Shown here one piece after another: positions 23,091 to 31,104 of a stretch of 32,638 bases of DNA. This DNA comes from Gemmatimonadota bacterium. Its GTDB lineage: Bacteria > Latescibacterota > UBA2968. The first letter of the stretch is position 1, and the number at the start of each line of letters is the position of its first letter. A program made the position numbers and the translations under genes. The DNA lies in NCBI GenBank assembly GCA_026706845.1, contig JAPOXY010000180.1, forward strand, positions 1 to 32,638, read 5' to 3'. The notes below the pieces were generated by a model that had not been told where the DNA came from, ran no database searches, and saw only the letters and a list, made by a program, of their open reading frames with translations.

Positions 23091-23123
23091 CAAAAGAGTT
23101 TTCCGATAAGAGGGATAAAAGTG

Positions 23124-23166
23124 ACGGGGAGACATTGACTTAGCGATGCCTCCCCGTTGATTTTTA
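23124..23166 (+). terminator. Terminator after the DUF433 gene
   Basis: ACGGGGAG (23124-23131) and CTCCCCGT (23150-23157) form a perfect 8-base stem with an 18-base loop, followed by a T-rich stretch to 23166. Confidence 0.65.
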
Positions 23167-23250
23167 AAGGAATCCCAATATGCAAATTTCACGTGGTGCT
23201 CTTGACGGTCATCGCCACCGCGCCCTTATCTCAACAGAAGGATTTGTGTT

Positions 23251-24678
23251 ATGAAACCATCTATGTTTCTCACCATAGCTGCTTTTGTTTTCTCTACCGT
23301 TGGTGTGGCTCCGGGTGCCGAAGTCCCTGCGATCCCTGCGTTTCCCGGTGCCGAAGGAGCCGGTGCTCAAACCGTTGGTGGTCGAGGTGGTCGCGTCATT
23401 GAGGTTACCAATCTCAACGACAGTGGTCCTGGCAGCCTTCGCGCCGCCGTAGAAGCCACTGGGCCCCGCACCGTTGTCTTCCGAGTCGGCGGCACAATCC
23501 ATCTTCGCAGTCCACTCAAGATCAGTGAGCCTTATATCACCATTGCTGGCCAGACCGCTCCTGGTGGGGGCATCTGCCTGGCCGACTATCAGCTCAGCAT
23601 TGATGCCGACGAGGTTATTGTGCGCTTTCTGCGTGTTCGCCTTGGCGATACTTCGGAAAAAGATATGGACGCCATCGGCAGCCGGTATCATAAGAATATC
23701 ATCATCGACCACTGTTCAGCCAGTTGGAGTGTAGATGAATGCGTTTCTCTCTATCGCGGAGAGAACGTCACCGTCCAATGGTGCCTGATCTCAGAAAGCC
23801 TCCGAGAATCGACGCACATAAAAGGTGCCCACGGCTTCGGTGGCATCTGGGGTGGCAAGCGCGCCAGTTACCATCACAACCTTCTGGCACACCACTCCAG
23901 CCGCAACCCGCGTATCGCAGGTGGTGAGCCCTTTGTCCAGCTTGTCGATCTGCGAAACAATGTCATCTATAACTGGGGCTACAACTCCTGCTACGGCGGC
24001 GAGGGCGATGTTCGCATCAATCTGGTCAACAATGTTTACAAACCCGGTCCTGCAACCCGCAAAAACGTGCGCGCCCGTCTCACCAACCCTTATGAAGGTG
24101 ATGAAGGTCCCGAAGGGTTGGAGCGTTGGTGGGTCGCTGGAAATCTCGTTATGGGTGCTCCCGACGTCACTGCTGACAATTGGCTCGGCGTCCATCCCGG
24201 TAATGATCTTCCTATCAATCATTTTCGTGCCGACGGTCCTTTCGAGATCGCACCGATACATACGGATTCCGCCGCACGCGCTTACCAGCGCGTTCTGGAA
24301 CACGTCGGTGCCATCCTCCCGAGCCGTGACACGTACGACAAACGTATCGTCGCCGAGGTAGAATTCGGCACGGCCACTTACGGTGGTTCGTATGGCGGAG
24401 GTTCAGGCATTATCGACTCCCAGAAAACGGTTGGTGGCTGGCCCGAATTGGCTTCCGGTCAACCACCTGCCGACACCGACCGCGATGGTATGCCTGATGT
24501 CTGGGAGAAACGTTATGCACTCAACCCGGCTGATCCTGCAGACGGCCCAAAAGACCGTGACAACGACGGCTATACCAATCTTGAGGAATATCTCAACGCT
24601 ACAAATCCCACGGTTTATATTGATTATAGTGATCCGGCCAATAATCGCTTTAGTTGGGACATCGAATCGACCGAGTGA
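23251..24678 (+). CDS. Secreted pectate lyase-like polysaccharide lyase with calcium-binding tail
   Basis: This is a 475-residue exported protein that should cleave pectin-like uronate chains by beta-elimination. A signal peptide is visible at 1-23. The right-handed beta-helix lyase domain starts at FPGAEGAGAQTVGGRGG and includes VTNLNDSGPGSLRAA, VVFRVGGTI, the IAGQTAPGGGI turn and NIIIDHCSASWSVDE, all typical of the PL1-like group. A tail at about 406-453 has two DxDxDG-type calcium loops (DTDRDGMPD, DRDNDGYTN), as in thrombospondin type 3/dockerin-like segments. Codons end in C far more often than in neighbouring genes, a hint of transfer. The ATG at 23251 has a GAAGGA site. The sulfatase follows 42 bases later. 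Confidence 0.85.
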   Translation: MKPSMFLTIAAFVFSTVGVAPGAEVPAIPAFPGAEGAGAQTVGGRGGRVIEVTNLNDSGPGSLRAAVEATGPRTVVFRVGGTIHLRSPLKISEPYITIAGQTAPGGGICLADYQLSIDADEVIVRFLRVRLGDTSEKDMDAIGSRYHKNIIIDHCSASWSVDECVSLYRGENVTVQWCLISESLRESTHIKGAHGFGGIWGGKRASYHHNLLAHHSSRNPRIAGGEPFVQLVDLRNNVIYNWGYNSCYGGEGDVRINLVNNVYKPGPATRKNVRARLTNPYEGDEGPEGLERWWVAGNLVMGAPDVTADNWLGVHPGNDLPINHFRADGPFEIAPIHTDSAARAYQRVLEHVGAILPSRDTYDKRIVAEVEFGTATYGGSYGGGSGIIDSQKTVGGWPELASGQPPADTDRDGMPDVWEKRYALNPADPADGPKDRDNDGYTNLEEYLNATNPTVYIDYSDPANNRFSWDIESTE

Positions 24679-24720
24679 GCGTGTCAGTTCAAGCATTCGG
24701 GTTCTTTACTGGAGGTGTAT

Positions 24721-26184
24721 ATGTCAAAACCCAATATCGTTTTCATTTATTCGGATCAGCATCGCGGTGATGCGGTGGGGTGCGCCGGGCATCCAGTGAT
24801 CAAAACACCACATCTGGATTGCCTGGGGTCCGAGGGAGTGGTGTTTAGTCAGTGTTATACCAATGGGCCGATTTGTATGCCTGCGCGAGCGACGATGATG
24901 ACAGGGCAGTATGTGCGGGAACACGGTGTTTGGCAGAATATCGTTGAGGCCGATCAGCGCGGTCCCAGTCATGTGCGAAATGTACGCGACGCGGGCTATC
25001 ATACTGCCTTGGTGGGCAAGACCCACTTATATACGCACACGGGCGGAACAAAAAGTCAGGAAAAGACGGCAATATTGGAAAATTGGGGGTTTGTAGATAT
25101 TCAGGAGATGCACGGTCCACACGCATCGGGGGTGAACAAATCGCAGTATTCGGATTATCTCGAAGCATTGGGTTTGTGGGAGACGCATCGAGACTACGTG
25201 GTCAGGTCAAAAACGCGCCTGGAAGAGGGCAGGGCACGGGCCTGGGAAGATCCGCCCTGTCCATTGCCTTCTGAATGTCATCTGGATAGTTATACCGGGC
25301 GTACTGCTGCAGAATGGGTGCGCGATTACGATGGCGACAAGCCATTCTATCTGCAGGTGTTGTTTCCGGGGCCGCACAATCCCTTTGATTCGCCGCAGGA
25401 GTATCGGGATATGTACAGTATGGATGATATTCCTGTGGGTATTATGGATCTGCCCAAGGAACCGTATCCCAAATATATCGTGCGGTCGCTCTTTCGCGCT
25501 GGCGATGCCAAAACGATGACCGAAGAAGAGAAGAAACAACTGGTTATCAATTATTATGCAAAGATTACATTGATCGACAATGCGATTGGGGGTATTATCT
25601 CAGCTCTTGAGGCAAAGGGCATTTTGGATAATACCTGGATTATTTACAGTTCGGATCACGGTGAGATGGCAGGGGATCATCGGTTGAGCCACAAAGGGGT
25701 CTTTTACGATATGGCTGTACGGGTGCCTCTGGTTGTGCGTCCTCCGGGGGGACAGGCGGGGTGGACGTCTGAAGGATTGACGGATTGCCTGAATATCACG
25801 GCTACGGTTTTAGATGTTGCAGGGGCAGAGTCTTTGGAAAATAGTGATGGGGGTTCGTTTGTACCTCAGGTGTTGGCAGGTCCGGATGCCGATGGCGCTC
25901 AAAAGGGCAAAGACGCTGTGTTTAGTGAGGTCGATGGGTTTACGATGGTTTTTGATGGGCGATACAAGCTGGTGGTCGAGTCCGCGTCTGAGAAGCCGGT
26001 TGAGATGTACGATTGTCAAAATGATCCCTATGAACTTAACAATGTGTTTGAGGATCCCGATCTGGAATCTGTGCGGCGAGATTTGATTGAGACGCACTTG
26101 AGTGGGATTAGAGGCCGGTTGGACCGGGAGAAGCTCGAGTTTTACCGGGCGATCCCGGCAAAGACGTACTCTCCACCGGGATAA
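24721..26184 (+). CDS. Type I sulfatase (formylglycine-dependent)
   Basis: This is a 487-residue arylsulfatase-family enzyme. The complete signature CMPARATMMTG begins at Cys52 (the residue converted to formylglycine) with Arg56. Calcium ligands include Asp12 and the SSDHG motif (Asp312, His313), and Lys100, His102, His219 and Lys325 are in the expected active-site positions. No signal peptide is visible although the neighbouring lyase is secreted. The start is ATG 24721 with a TGGAGGTG ribosome site; a GTG two codons earlier is an alternative. It is probably co-transcribed with the pectate lyase and acts on a sulfated uronic-acid glycan. Confidence 0.93.
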   Translation: MSKPNIVFIYSDQHRGDAVGCAGHPVIKTPHLDCLGSEGVVFSQCYTNGPICMPARATMMTGQYVREHGVWQNIVEADQRGPSHVRNVRDAGYHTALVGKTHLYTHTGGTKSQEKTAILENWGFVDIQEMHGPHASGVNKSQYSDYLEALGLWETHRDYVVRSKTRLEEGRARAWEDPPCPLPSECHLDSYTGRTAAEWVRDYDGDKPFYLQVLFPGPHNPFDSPQEYRDMYSMDDIPVGIMDLPKEPYPKYIVRSLFRAGDAKTMTEEEKKQLVINYYAKITLIDNAIGGIISALEAKGILDNTWIIYSSDHGEMAGDHRLSHKGVFYDMAVRVPLVVRPPGGQAGWTSEGLTDCLNITATVLDVAGAESLENSDGGSFVPQVLAGPDADGAQKGKDAVFSEVDGFTMVFDGRYKLVVESASEKPVEMYDCQNDPYELNNVFEDPDLESVRRDLIETHLSGIRGRLDREKLEFYRAIPAKTYSPPG

Positions 26185-26205
26185 GCATTTCATTAAAAGT
26201 AAATT

Positions 26206-26240
26206 TGGACTTGACCCATTTGATTGGACAACGTATCTCT
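26206..26240. repeat. 35-base direct repeat, right copy
   Basis: It matches 22762-22796 at 29 of 35 bases. It begins 22 bases after the sulfatase stop. Confidence 0.65.
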
Positions 26241-26325
26241 AAGTCGGAGCTACTAAAGGGACTCGCTGGTATCCAGGGCGACCGCCATCTGGAATTGCGT
26301 CAAAATAAAAAAAATAAACCAAAAA

Positions 26326-26433
26326 ACGCAATCAATTACGCAATTAGACGCAATCAATTTTGTAAGTGTTTGTTTTATATAGATTTGAAAATAGAAAAAA
26401 ATGGGTATAAAATGGGTATAAAATGCGTATAAA
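26326..26433. promoter_or_regulatory. Clustered repeats upstream of the ThDP operon
   Basis: ACGCAATCAATT occurs at 26326 and 26348, with a shortened copy (ACGCAATTAG) at 26338. Further on, ATGGGTATAAA is repeated three times in tandem at 26401, 26412 and 26423 (the third with one change). The 11-base period equals about one helical turn. The region is very AT-rich and sits about 40-150 bases before the first gene of the operon, so it is a strong candidate for a control region. The rest of the gap (26241-26325) shows nothing. Confidence 0.55.
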
Positions 26434-26474
26434 AAGTAAAAAAAATATATACAATAGTACAATTAGAGGCTATT

Positions 26475-27263
26475 ATGGATGCGGTTCAGGTTGCCGATAG
26501 TATTACAAAGCTCGGCTCGCAGTTGCGGGGGACCGTTCTTGTTGCCGCTTCTCACGGGGGGCGGTATTGCGGGTATCTCGCAGCATTGGCTGGTCTTCGG
26601 GGCGTTATTTTTAACGATGCGGGTGTTGGGAAGGATAATGCGGGGATTGGGTCGCTTGATTATTTGCAAGGTCTCGGACTCGCTGCTGCCGCGATTGCAC
26701 ATACGTCTGCGCGTATTGGAGATGGAGCAGATATGCTCAAGCGCGGGCGCATCAGTTTTTGCAATGAGATAGCTAGTGCGCTTGGATGTGAAGAGGGGCA
26801 GGCTTGTCGAGAGGCTGCTGAGGTTTTGTGTAATGGTAAGCCATTTGGAGGAGATGTACCGGGCTACGAGGAATCGCGCTCTGTGTTGCAAGAGGTGCCT
26901 GTTCTTACGATTGCATGTGATTCTGCATCACTTGTTACGCCTGACGATGCAGGTGCATTTATTATTACGGGATCGCACGGAGGGTCGATTGCGGGCAGGC
27001 CCGATTATGGGATTGCAGCAGAGGCGAGGGGCGCGGTGTTTAATGATGCGGGGGTCGGTGTTGATCGGGCGGGTGTTCGGCGTCTTGAGATTCTGGATCG
27101 CGCCGATATTCCCGCGGGGACAGTGGATGCGATGACCGCCTGTATCGGCGATGCGGTTTCTGCATGGGAGAGTGGTGTTCTGTCGTATGTCAATTTACAG
27201 GCGGAAAGACGCGGTGTTAAAGCGGGGATGACGGTTCCGGAGTTTGGGGAAAGGCTTGTATAA
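26475..27263 (+). CDS. Internally duplicated SHGG/DAGVG protein of unknown function
   Basis: This is a 262-residue soluble protein that I do not recognise as a named family. It consists of two similar halves. Each carries SHGG (26-29 and 167-170), FNDAGVG (46-52 and 189-195) and IGD (81-83 and 224-226), with an almost constant offset of 141-143 residues, so it looks like a tandem duplication of a domain of about 85 residues. The conserved Ser, His, Asn and Asp could form an active or ligand site at the interface. The ATG at 26475 has an AGAGG site. It is the first gene of the operon with three ThDP-enzyme genes, 69 bases upstream of the next one, so it probably supplies or modifies their substrate. 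Confidence 0.7.
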   Translation: MDAVQVADSITKLGSQLRGTVLVAASHGGRYCGYLAALAGLRGVIFNDAGVGKDNAGIGSLDYLQGLGLAAAAIAHTSARIGDGADMLKRGRISFCNEIASALGCEEGQACREAAEVLCNGKPFGGDVPGYEESRSVLQEVPVLTIACDSASLVTPDDAGAFIITGSHGGSIAGRPDYGIAAEARGAVFNDAGVGVDRAGVRRLEILDRADIPAGTVDAMTACIGDAVSAWESGVLSYVNLQAERRGVKAGMTVPEFGERLV

Positions 27264-27278
27264 AACCCCACCACCCAA

Positions 27279-27306
27279 CGGGCGGGCACGGGGGCACCGC
27301 CCCTAC
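27279..27306. repeat. GC-rich REP-like palindrome
   Basis: GGGCGG...CCGCCCC around a GGCACGGGGGCA centre sits in the 69-base gap between the first two genes of the ThDP operon. Its form resembles extragenic palindromes found many times per genome in several phyla. It might stabilise or attenuate the message. Confidence 0.4.
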
Positions 27307-27332
27307 ATTATGTATTTGGATACGGAGTTTTT

Positions 27333-29063
27333 ATGTCTTCAGTTGTACACATGAATGGCGGGCAGGCGCTCGCTGAGATGTTTCGCCTTCACAATCCGGC
27401 GCCTATGTTTGGCATGGGGGGCTTTCAACTTTTGCCTTTTTACGATGCGGTGCGCGAGTTGGGGCTTTCACATACGTTGATCAATGATGAGCGCTGTGGT
27501 ATTTTTGCCGCCGATGCCTGGGCGCGCGTAACTGGACGTCCTGGTATATGCGATGGTACGCTGGGTCCCGGGGCGACGAATCTGGTTACGGGATTGGTGG
27601 AGTCTCTCAATGCGGGTGTTCCGCTTATTGTTGTTGTGGGCAATAGCAATCGCGAGCATTCGTGGAAGAATATGACGCAGGAGGCGCGTCAGACGGAGAT
27701 TTTGGCGCCAGCCGCTAAGGCTCTTATTCGGATCGAGAGCGGCAATCGCATTCCCGAGCTTGTGCGACGCGCGTACGCTGTTGCCACATCCGGGCGACCG
27801 GGACCTGTTGTGCTGGATGTGCCCGAGGATATTGCACATGGGGAGTATGATTATTCCAAATCGGATTTTTTTGTGGATCCAGAAACGCTGAGCATTCCCG
27901 CACAGCGTTCGCGCCCGGGGCGAGACGCGGTTGCGCGCGCGGCGGAGCGATTGCGCGATGCCCGGCGGCCGATTATTCTCGCTGGCGGTGGTGTCCATCT
28001 TTCTGGGGCGTATTGTGAATTGCAGAGTTTTGCGGAGGCTTTTAGTATTCCAGTTGCGCAAACGCTGAGTGGCAAGGGTGCGATTCCCTGTATTCATCCG
28101 CTCAGCGTGGGGCTGTTCGGGCGCTGGTCTCGGATTGCTAACGATTTGATCGAGTCTGCAGATTGTATTCTGTCGGTTGGGTGCAAGATGGGCGAGATTG
28201 CCACGAAACGCTATGATTTGATTCCGCGCGATGTGCCTTTTATTCATCTCGATATTGTGGCTGAGGAAATTGGGCGCACCACGCCTGCTACCGTTTCACT
28301 CTGGGGCGATGCGGCTGAGGGCTTGCGCGATCTTCAGGCGTGTTTGTCCTCTGACCGGGTGGCGATACAGGAGGTGCGCGCGGCTTATTTGACCGAGGTC
28401 TCAGAGCGGATGGTTGCCTGGCGAGCCGAGGCGGAGCCGCGTTATGCGTCTGACGAAAGACCCGTCAATATGGCGCGGGTGGTGCGCGAGTTGCAAAACG
28501 CGATTCCCGAAGACGGTATTCTCGTTGTGGATGGTGGTTTTGCCGCGCATTGGACGGGTTTGCTTTACGATTCGACCCGGTCTGGGCGCACGTATATTGC
28601 CAATCGCGGATTTGCGTCTATTGGTTACGGGTTGCCGGGTACGATGGGCGCGCAACTCGCTGCGGGGGATTCTCCCGTTGTTGGTCTGACGGGAGATGCG
28701 GGGTTTAATATGGTGCTGGGCGAATTGGAGACAGCCCGGCGTCTTGAGCTTGGGTTTACCCTCGCTATTGTGAATAATGCGGCTTCGGGCTATGTCAAAG
28801 CGCTTCAGCACAATATGTATGCGGGGCGCTATCAGTCGAGTGATTTGAGCGAGACGGATTACGCGAATACAGCCCGCGCGCTTGGATGTCAGGGCATTCG
28901 GGTGGATGATCCCGAGGCGTTGCAAGGTGCTTTTGTCGAGGGTATTGCCAATCGCGATATTCCTACGATTATCGATGTTATTGTTACGAGAGATCCGTCA
29001 AAAATGTTGCCGGGCGTTGATAGCCGAACAGCGCCGGTTAAAAAGGGTGATAGGCCTGCATAG
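27333..29063 (+). CDS. Acetolactate-synthase-like ThDP-dependent enzyme
   Basis: This is a 576-residue thiamine-diphosphate enzyme with the usual three domains: an N-terminal pyrimidine-binding domain with the catalytic Glu53 (NDERCGIFAADAWAR), a central domain at about 190-330, and a C-terminal diphosphate-binding domain with the GDAG...NN motif (454-457, 481-482). The length fits acetolactate synthase, benzoylformate decarboxylase and sulfoacetaldehyde acetyltransferase relatives; I cannot tell which. It probably decarboxylates or ligates a 2-oxoacid. ATG at 27333 has a GGAG site. It is followed by the E1 alpha gene after 13 bases, so the three ThDP genes form one unit. Confidence 0.85.
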   Translation: MSSVVHMNGGQALAEMFRLHNPAPMFGMGGFQLLPFYDAVRELGLSHTLINDERCGIFAADAWARVTGRPGICDGTLGPGATNLVTGLVESLNAGVPLIVVVGNSNREHSWKNMTQEARQTEILAPAAKALIRIESGNRIPELVRRAYAVATSGRPGPVVLDVPEDIAHGEYDYSKSDFFVDPETLSIPAQRSRPGRDAVARAAERLRDARRPIILAGGGVHLSGAYCELQSFAEAFSIPVAQTLSGKGAIPCIHPLSVGLFGRWSRIANDLIESADCILSVGCKMGEIATKRYDLIPRDVPFIHLDIVAEEIGRTTPATVSLWGDAAEGLRDLQACLSSDRVAIQEVRAAYLTEVSERMVAWRAEAEPRYASDERPVNMARVVRELQNAIPEDGILVVDGGFAAHWTGLLYDSTRSGRTYIANRGFASIGYGLPGTMGAQLAAGDSPVVGLTGDAGFNMVLGELETARRLELGFTLAIVNNAASGYVKALQHNMYAGRYQSSDLSETDYANTARALGCQGIRVDDPEALQGAFVEGIANRDIPTIIDVIVTRDPSKMLPGVDSRTAPVKKGDRPA

Positions 29064-29076
29064 TGGAGATTATCTT

Positions 29077-30042
29077 ATGGCTCTTACACAAGAGAAACAA
29101 CTTGAGATGCTGCGGATTATGCAAACGATCCGGCGCTTTGAAGAGCGTGCGTCTGATGATTATCGCGCAGGGGATATTTACGGCGTGGTCCATTGTTACA
29201 TCGGCGAGGAGGCCGTTGCTACGGGTGTCTGTGCCGCGCTCAATCCGGACGACCAGATTATCAGTACGCACCGGGGGCACGGGCATTGTATTGCCAAGGG
29301 CGCGGATTTGAAGCGTATGATGGCTGAGCTTTATGGGCGGGAGACGGGGTATTGCAAGGGCAAAGGGGGGTCGATGCATATTGCCGATTTTAGCATTGGG
29401 ATGCTTGGTGCTAATGGCATTGTCGCAGGTGGCATACCGATTGTTACGGGTGCTGGCCTGGCCGCGCAGCTCGAGGGCAAGGGTCGCGTTGCGGTCTCGT
29501 TTTTTGGCGATGGGGCGTCAAATGCAGGTCCGTTTCACGAGTCGATCAATATCGCTGCGGCGTGGAAGTTGCCTATGATCTATGTTTGCGAGAACAATCT
29601 TTACGCGGCGAGCACCCCGGCGGCGAGTACGCTGGCGCATAGCGATGTTGCCGCGCGTGCCGCGGGGTACGATATCCCGGGCGTGGTTGTCGATGGGAAT
29701 GATGTGATGGCGGTTTATGACGCGGCTCAGGAGGCTGTTGCCCGCGCGCGCAAGGGCGAGGGTCCCTCGCTGATCGAGTGTAAGACTTATCGCTGGCGAG
29801 GGCATACGGAGAGGGTTGGCGCGGCTGATCCAAGGCCGCAGAGCGAACTCCGCGCATGGAAGGATAGAGATCCCATTGAGCGATTTGTCGCGGGTCTGAT
29901 GGATCAGGGTTGTATTACCCAGGAGGCGTGGCAAGAGATGGATGGTGAAATTCTCGCGGAGGTTGAAGCGTCGGTGCAATTTTCCAAAGAGAGTCCATTT
30001 CCAGATTTAGAAGCTGCCGTCGAAGATGTTTTTGCCGAGTGA
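29077..30042 (+). CDS. 2-oxoacid/acetoin dehydrogenase E1, alpha subunit
   Basis: This is a 321-residue alpha subunit of a ThDP-dependent E1 (pyruvate/acetoin dehydrogenase type). Landmarks are FEERASDDYRAG and HCYIGEEAVATG at the start, STHRGHGHCIAKG, GKGGSMHIAD, and the ThDP motif GDGASN...NN (144-149, 173-174). The length fits acetoin dehydrogenase better than long PDH alpha chains. The ATG at 29077 has a GGAG ribosome site; the open frame extends further upstream, but that part overlaps the preceding gene. The beta subunit follows after 15 bases. No E2 or E3 gene lies in the window. Confidence 0.92.
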   Translation: MALTQEKQLEMLRIMQTIRRFEERASDDYRAGDIYGVVHCYIGEEAVATGVCAALNPDDQIISTHRGHGHCIAKGADLKRMMAELYGRETGYCKGKGGSMHIADFSIGMLGANGIVAGGIPIVTGAGLAAQLEGKGRVAVSFFGDGASNAGPFHESINIAAAWKLPMIYVCENNLYAASTPAASTLAHSDVAARAAGYDIPGVVVDGNDVMAVYDAAQEAVARARKGEGPSLIECKTYRWRGHTERVGAADPRPQSELRAWKDRDPIERFVAGLMDQGCITQEAWQEMDGEILAEVEASVQFSKESPFPDLEAAVEDVFAE

Positions 30043-30057
30043 GTCGAGGATAATACG

Positions 30058-31017
30058 ATGAGAAAAATCTCTTATGCACAGGCCGGGATGGAAGCTCTTG
30101 TAGAAGAAATGAGGCGCGATCCAACGACGTTTCATCTGTCAACCGATGCGCCCGATGCGCTCGTCAAAGAGTTTGGGTCTGAGCGCGTGCGCGCTACGCC
30201 TATTGCCGAGGGCGCGCTTACGGGTATCGCTGTTGGTGCTGCCGGTTCTGGTTTCCGTCCGATTATTAACTGGAGTATGGTTACGTTTTCTTTTGTGGCG
30301 ATGGACCAGATTGTGAATCAGGCAGCCAAAATCCACTATATGTTCGGGGGGCAGGTGAAATTCCCGATTACTTTCCGCACGTCGGTTGGAGGTGGCAGGC
30401 GGGTTGCGGCGCAGCACTCGCAGAGTCCGTATTCGATGTTTATGAATCTGGCTGGGTTGAAGATGATATTGCCTTCAACGCCTTATGATATGAAGGGGCT
30501 TCTCAAAACGGTTATTCGGGATGATAATCCCGTCATTTCTTTTGAGTCCAATCGCCTGATGGATTTTGCAGGCGAGGTTCCCGAAGAGTCTTATACCGTG
30601 CCTTTGGGCAAAGCAGATATTAAACGCGAGGGTACAGATGTCACGATTGTCGCGCTGGCCTGGCTGGTACACGAAGCGCTGGCGGCTGCGGAGGTGCTGG
30701 ACAAGGAGGGGGTTTCCGTTGAGGTGCTGGATCCGCGCACGTTGGTGCCGCTCGATTGCGATGCTATTCGCGCGTCTGTGCAAAAGACCGGGCGGCTGGT
30801 TATTGCGGATGAGGCGGGTCCCACAGCAGGTGCTTCAGCCGAGATTGCCGCTGTGGCGACCGAAGATGTGGAGACTTTTGCAAAGATGAAGGCGCCCGTC
30901 AAACGCGTCTGCGCCCTCCATGTACCCATCCCTTACACGCCCCAGTTGGAAGATCACGTTTTTCCTGATCGAGATAATATTGTTGCAGGTGTTAGAGAAG
31001 TGATGAATGCCGGTTAG
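30058..31017 (+). CDS. 2-oxoacid/acetoin dehydrogenase E1, beta subunit
   Basis: This is a 319-residue beta subunit of the E1 enzyme. The transketolase-type pyrimidine domain is seen in TPIAEGALTGIAVGAAGSGFRPI and the QIVNQAAKIHYMFGGQ helix. The C-terminal domain runs from VTIVALAWLVHEALAAAEVL to the EVLDPRTLVPLD strand. It pairs with the alpha subunit to form an active heterotetramer. The start at 30058 has a GAGGA site. The operon ends about 30 bases later at a clear terminator. Confidence 0.92.
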   Translation: MRKISYAQAGMEALVEEMRRDPTTFHLSTDAPDALVKEFGSERVRATPIAEGALTGIAVGAAGSGFRPIINWSMVTFSFVAMDQIVNQAAKIHYMFGGQVKFPITFRTSVGGGRRVAAQHSQSPYSMFMNLAGLKMILPSTPYDMKGLLKTVIRDDNPVISFESNRLMDFAGEVPEESYTVPLGKADIKREGTDVTIVALAWLVHEALAAAEVLDKEGVSVEVLDPRTLVPLDCDAIRASVQKTGRLVIADEAGPTAGASAEIAAVATEDVETFAKMKAPVKRVCALHVPIPYTPQLEDHVFPDRDNIVAGVREVMNAG

Positions 31018-31046
31018 GAAAGCGGGGTAACATATTTAGACGAAAT

Positions 31047-31076
31047 AAAAACCACGTCCTTAAGGCGTGGTTTTTT
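31047..31076 (+). terminator. Intrinsic terminator of the ThDP operon
   Basis: AAAAACCACG (31047-31056) pairs with CGTGGTTTTT (31066-31075), with a 9-base loop (TCCTTAAGG) and a U-run. It ends the operon before the glycosyltransferase gene. Confidence 0.85.
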
Positions 31077-31104
31077 GTTCCGTTTTCTCAGGAGGTGTAG
31101 TTTG

